The position numbers and the translations under genes were made by a program. Below are positions 32,863 to 33,711 of a stretch of DNA of 33,711 nt, piece by piece. Origin of the DNA: Saccharothrix coeruleofusca (lineage in GTDB: Bacteria; Actinomycetota; Actinomycetes; Mycobacteriales; Pseudonocardiaceae); NCBI RefSeq assembly GCF_014648515.1, contig NZ_BMRG01000002.1:431560-465270 (forward strand), written 5' to 3'. Position 1 is the stretch's first letter; the number at the start of each line of letters is the position of its first letter. Below the pieces are notes generated by a model. That model saw only the letters and a program-made list of their open reading frames with translations, made no database searches and had not been told where the DNA came from.

Positions 32863-33711
32863 ATGAACGCCATCACCGCCACCGAGGTCGTCATGCCGGG
32901 CAAGGTCGAGCCCGACGGCCTGCGCGTGCGGTCCCGCAAGCTGCCTCCACCCGCCAAGGGGCAGGTAGTCCTGCGGATGGAGGCGACCGGCGTGTGCTTC
33001 GCCGAGCAGCAGATGCGGCTGGGCAGGTACTACGACCAGCCTGCGTTTCCCTTCGTGCCCGGCTACGACGTGGTCGGCACGGTGACCGCCGTCGGCGAGG
33101 GCGTGGACGTCGCGATGATCGGCCGCCGGTACGCGGCGGTGACCATGATCGGCGGCTGGGCGAGTTCCCTGTTGCTGGAGGCGGCCGACCTGGTGGCCGT
33201 GCCCGACGAGGTGGGGTCGGTCGAGGCGGAGGCCGTCCTGGTCAACGGGATCACGGCCTGGCAGATGCTGCACCGCACCGCCGCGGTCGCACCGGGCGCG
33301 ACGATCGTGGTGCTGGGCGCCAACGGAGGTGTCGGTTCCCTCCTGGTGCGGTTGGCCCTGCACGCCGGGATGACGGTGATCGGCACCGCGTCGGCCCGGC
33401 ACCACGACATGCTGCGCGAGATCGGCGTGAGCCCGGTGGACTACCGCGACCCCGACATGTACCGGAAGATCCGGGAGTTGGCGCCCGAGGGCGTGGACGC
33501 GGTGTTCGACCACGTCGGCTCCGACCTGGCCGAGTCGTGGCGGCTGGTGCGGCGCGGCGGGACGCTGGTGTCCTACGGCACGGCGGCCGCGAAGAACGAC
33601 ACCGGCAACTCCCAACTGCCGGTGCTGAAGTCCTTCAGCCGTCTCGCGGCCTGGAACTACCTGCCCAACGGCAAGAGCGCGCACTTCTACAACCTCTGGG
33701 CGGGCAAGCGC
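32863..33711 (+). CDS. Zinc-free medium-chain dehydrogenase, NADPH:quinone oxidoreductase type (3' end cut)
   Basis: 283 codons are visible and the frame is open at the window end. N-terminal GroES-like domain with GQVVLRMEATGVCFAEQQMR and FPFVPGYDVVGTVTAVGEGV. The Rossmann domain starts at IVVLGANGGVGSLLVRLAL (GANGGVG at 152-158), the alanine/glycine pattern of zeta-crystallin-type quinone reductases and enoyl reductases. DAVFDHVG and RRGGTLVSYGTAA are further family landmarks. Structural-zinc cysteines are absent, so it is in the zinc-independent MDR branch. It should use NADPH to reduce a quinone or an enone. Start ATG 32863 with GGAGGA upstream. It is controlled by the divergent TetR pair. 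Confidence 0.92.
   Translation, partial: MNAITATEVVMPGKVEPDGLRVRSRKLPPPAKGQVVLRMEATGVCFAEQQMRLGRYYDQPAFPFVPGYDVVGTVTAVGEGVDVAMIGRRYAAVTMIGGWASSLLLEAADLVAVPDEVGSVEAEAVLVNGITAWQMLHRTAAVAPGATIVVLGANGGVGSLLVRLALHAGMTVIGTASARHHDMLREIGVSPVDYRDPDMYRKIRELAPEGVDAVFDHVGSDLAESWRLVRRGGTLVSYGTAAAKNDTGNSQLPVLKSFSRLAAWNYLPNGKSAHFYNLWAGKR

Overview
The window is very GC-rich, with strong G/C at third codon positions, many GTG starts and several candidate leaderless promoters. Together with the gene content this points to an actinomycete, most likely Pseudonocardiales (Actinosynnema/Saccharothrix-like); the exact genus is inference.

0-10.2 kb: the 3' end of a group II truncated haemoglobin (glbO) is followed by an aglA-type GH13 alpha-glucosidase. 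A convergent AfsR/SARP-type regulator (BTAD, NB-ARC, TPR) follows. Then comes a minus-strand run that may be one transcript: a second GH13 glucosidase, a LacI regulator, a hotdog thioesterase and a conserved hypothetical. A secreted alpha-amylase is divergent from the second glucosidase. The two glycosidases share a compact back-to-back promoter carrying TTGCAA-type LacI operators, so this is a small starch/maltodextrin regulon: extracellular amylase, intracellular glucosidase and a local repressor.

10.2-21.2 kb: housekeeping genes on the minus strand: giant NAD-dependent glutamate dehydrogenase, a large unrecognised protein of about 1100 aa (helical repeats plus a long Pro/Ala-rich tail with 15-bp DNA repeats), the ABC-F translation factor EttA and an SSB-like protein. 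The order glbO-aglA-...-thioesterase-gdh-ettA-ssb matches, from memory, Mycobacterium tuberculosis Rv2470-Rv2478c. This block is therefore an old actinobacterial neighbourhood, into which the SARP gene, the amylase/LacI cluster and the large repeat protein have been added.

21.2-28.7 kb: an autoregulated TetR-DrrA-DrrB-type drug-efflux operon with two tandem palindromes in a leaderless promoter; a CopD/CtaG fused copper/cytochrome-oxidase assembly membrane protein divergent from a DUF3558-like lipoprotein; and an MFS transporter divergent from a LacI regulator around a CTGAAGCGCTTCAG operator.

28.86-31.4 kb: a tRNA-Arg(TCT) is followed by what looks like the scar of an integrative element. 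It holds an internally deleted tyrosine-integrase remnant whose tail points at the tRNA, a truncated ORF, a PP2C-like phosphatase, and a BrnT/BrnA-like toxin-antitoxin pair with an unusually long antitoxin. Codon usage here is less extreme than in the flanks.

31.4-33.7 kb: two tandem paralogous TetR regulators are divergent from a zeta-crystallin-type NADPH:quinone oxidoreductase (cut by the window end), with two CTTACAGC-type palindromes in the shared promoter.
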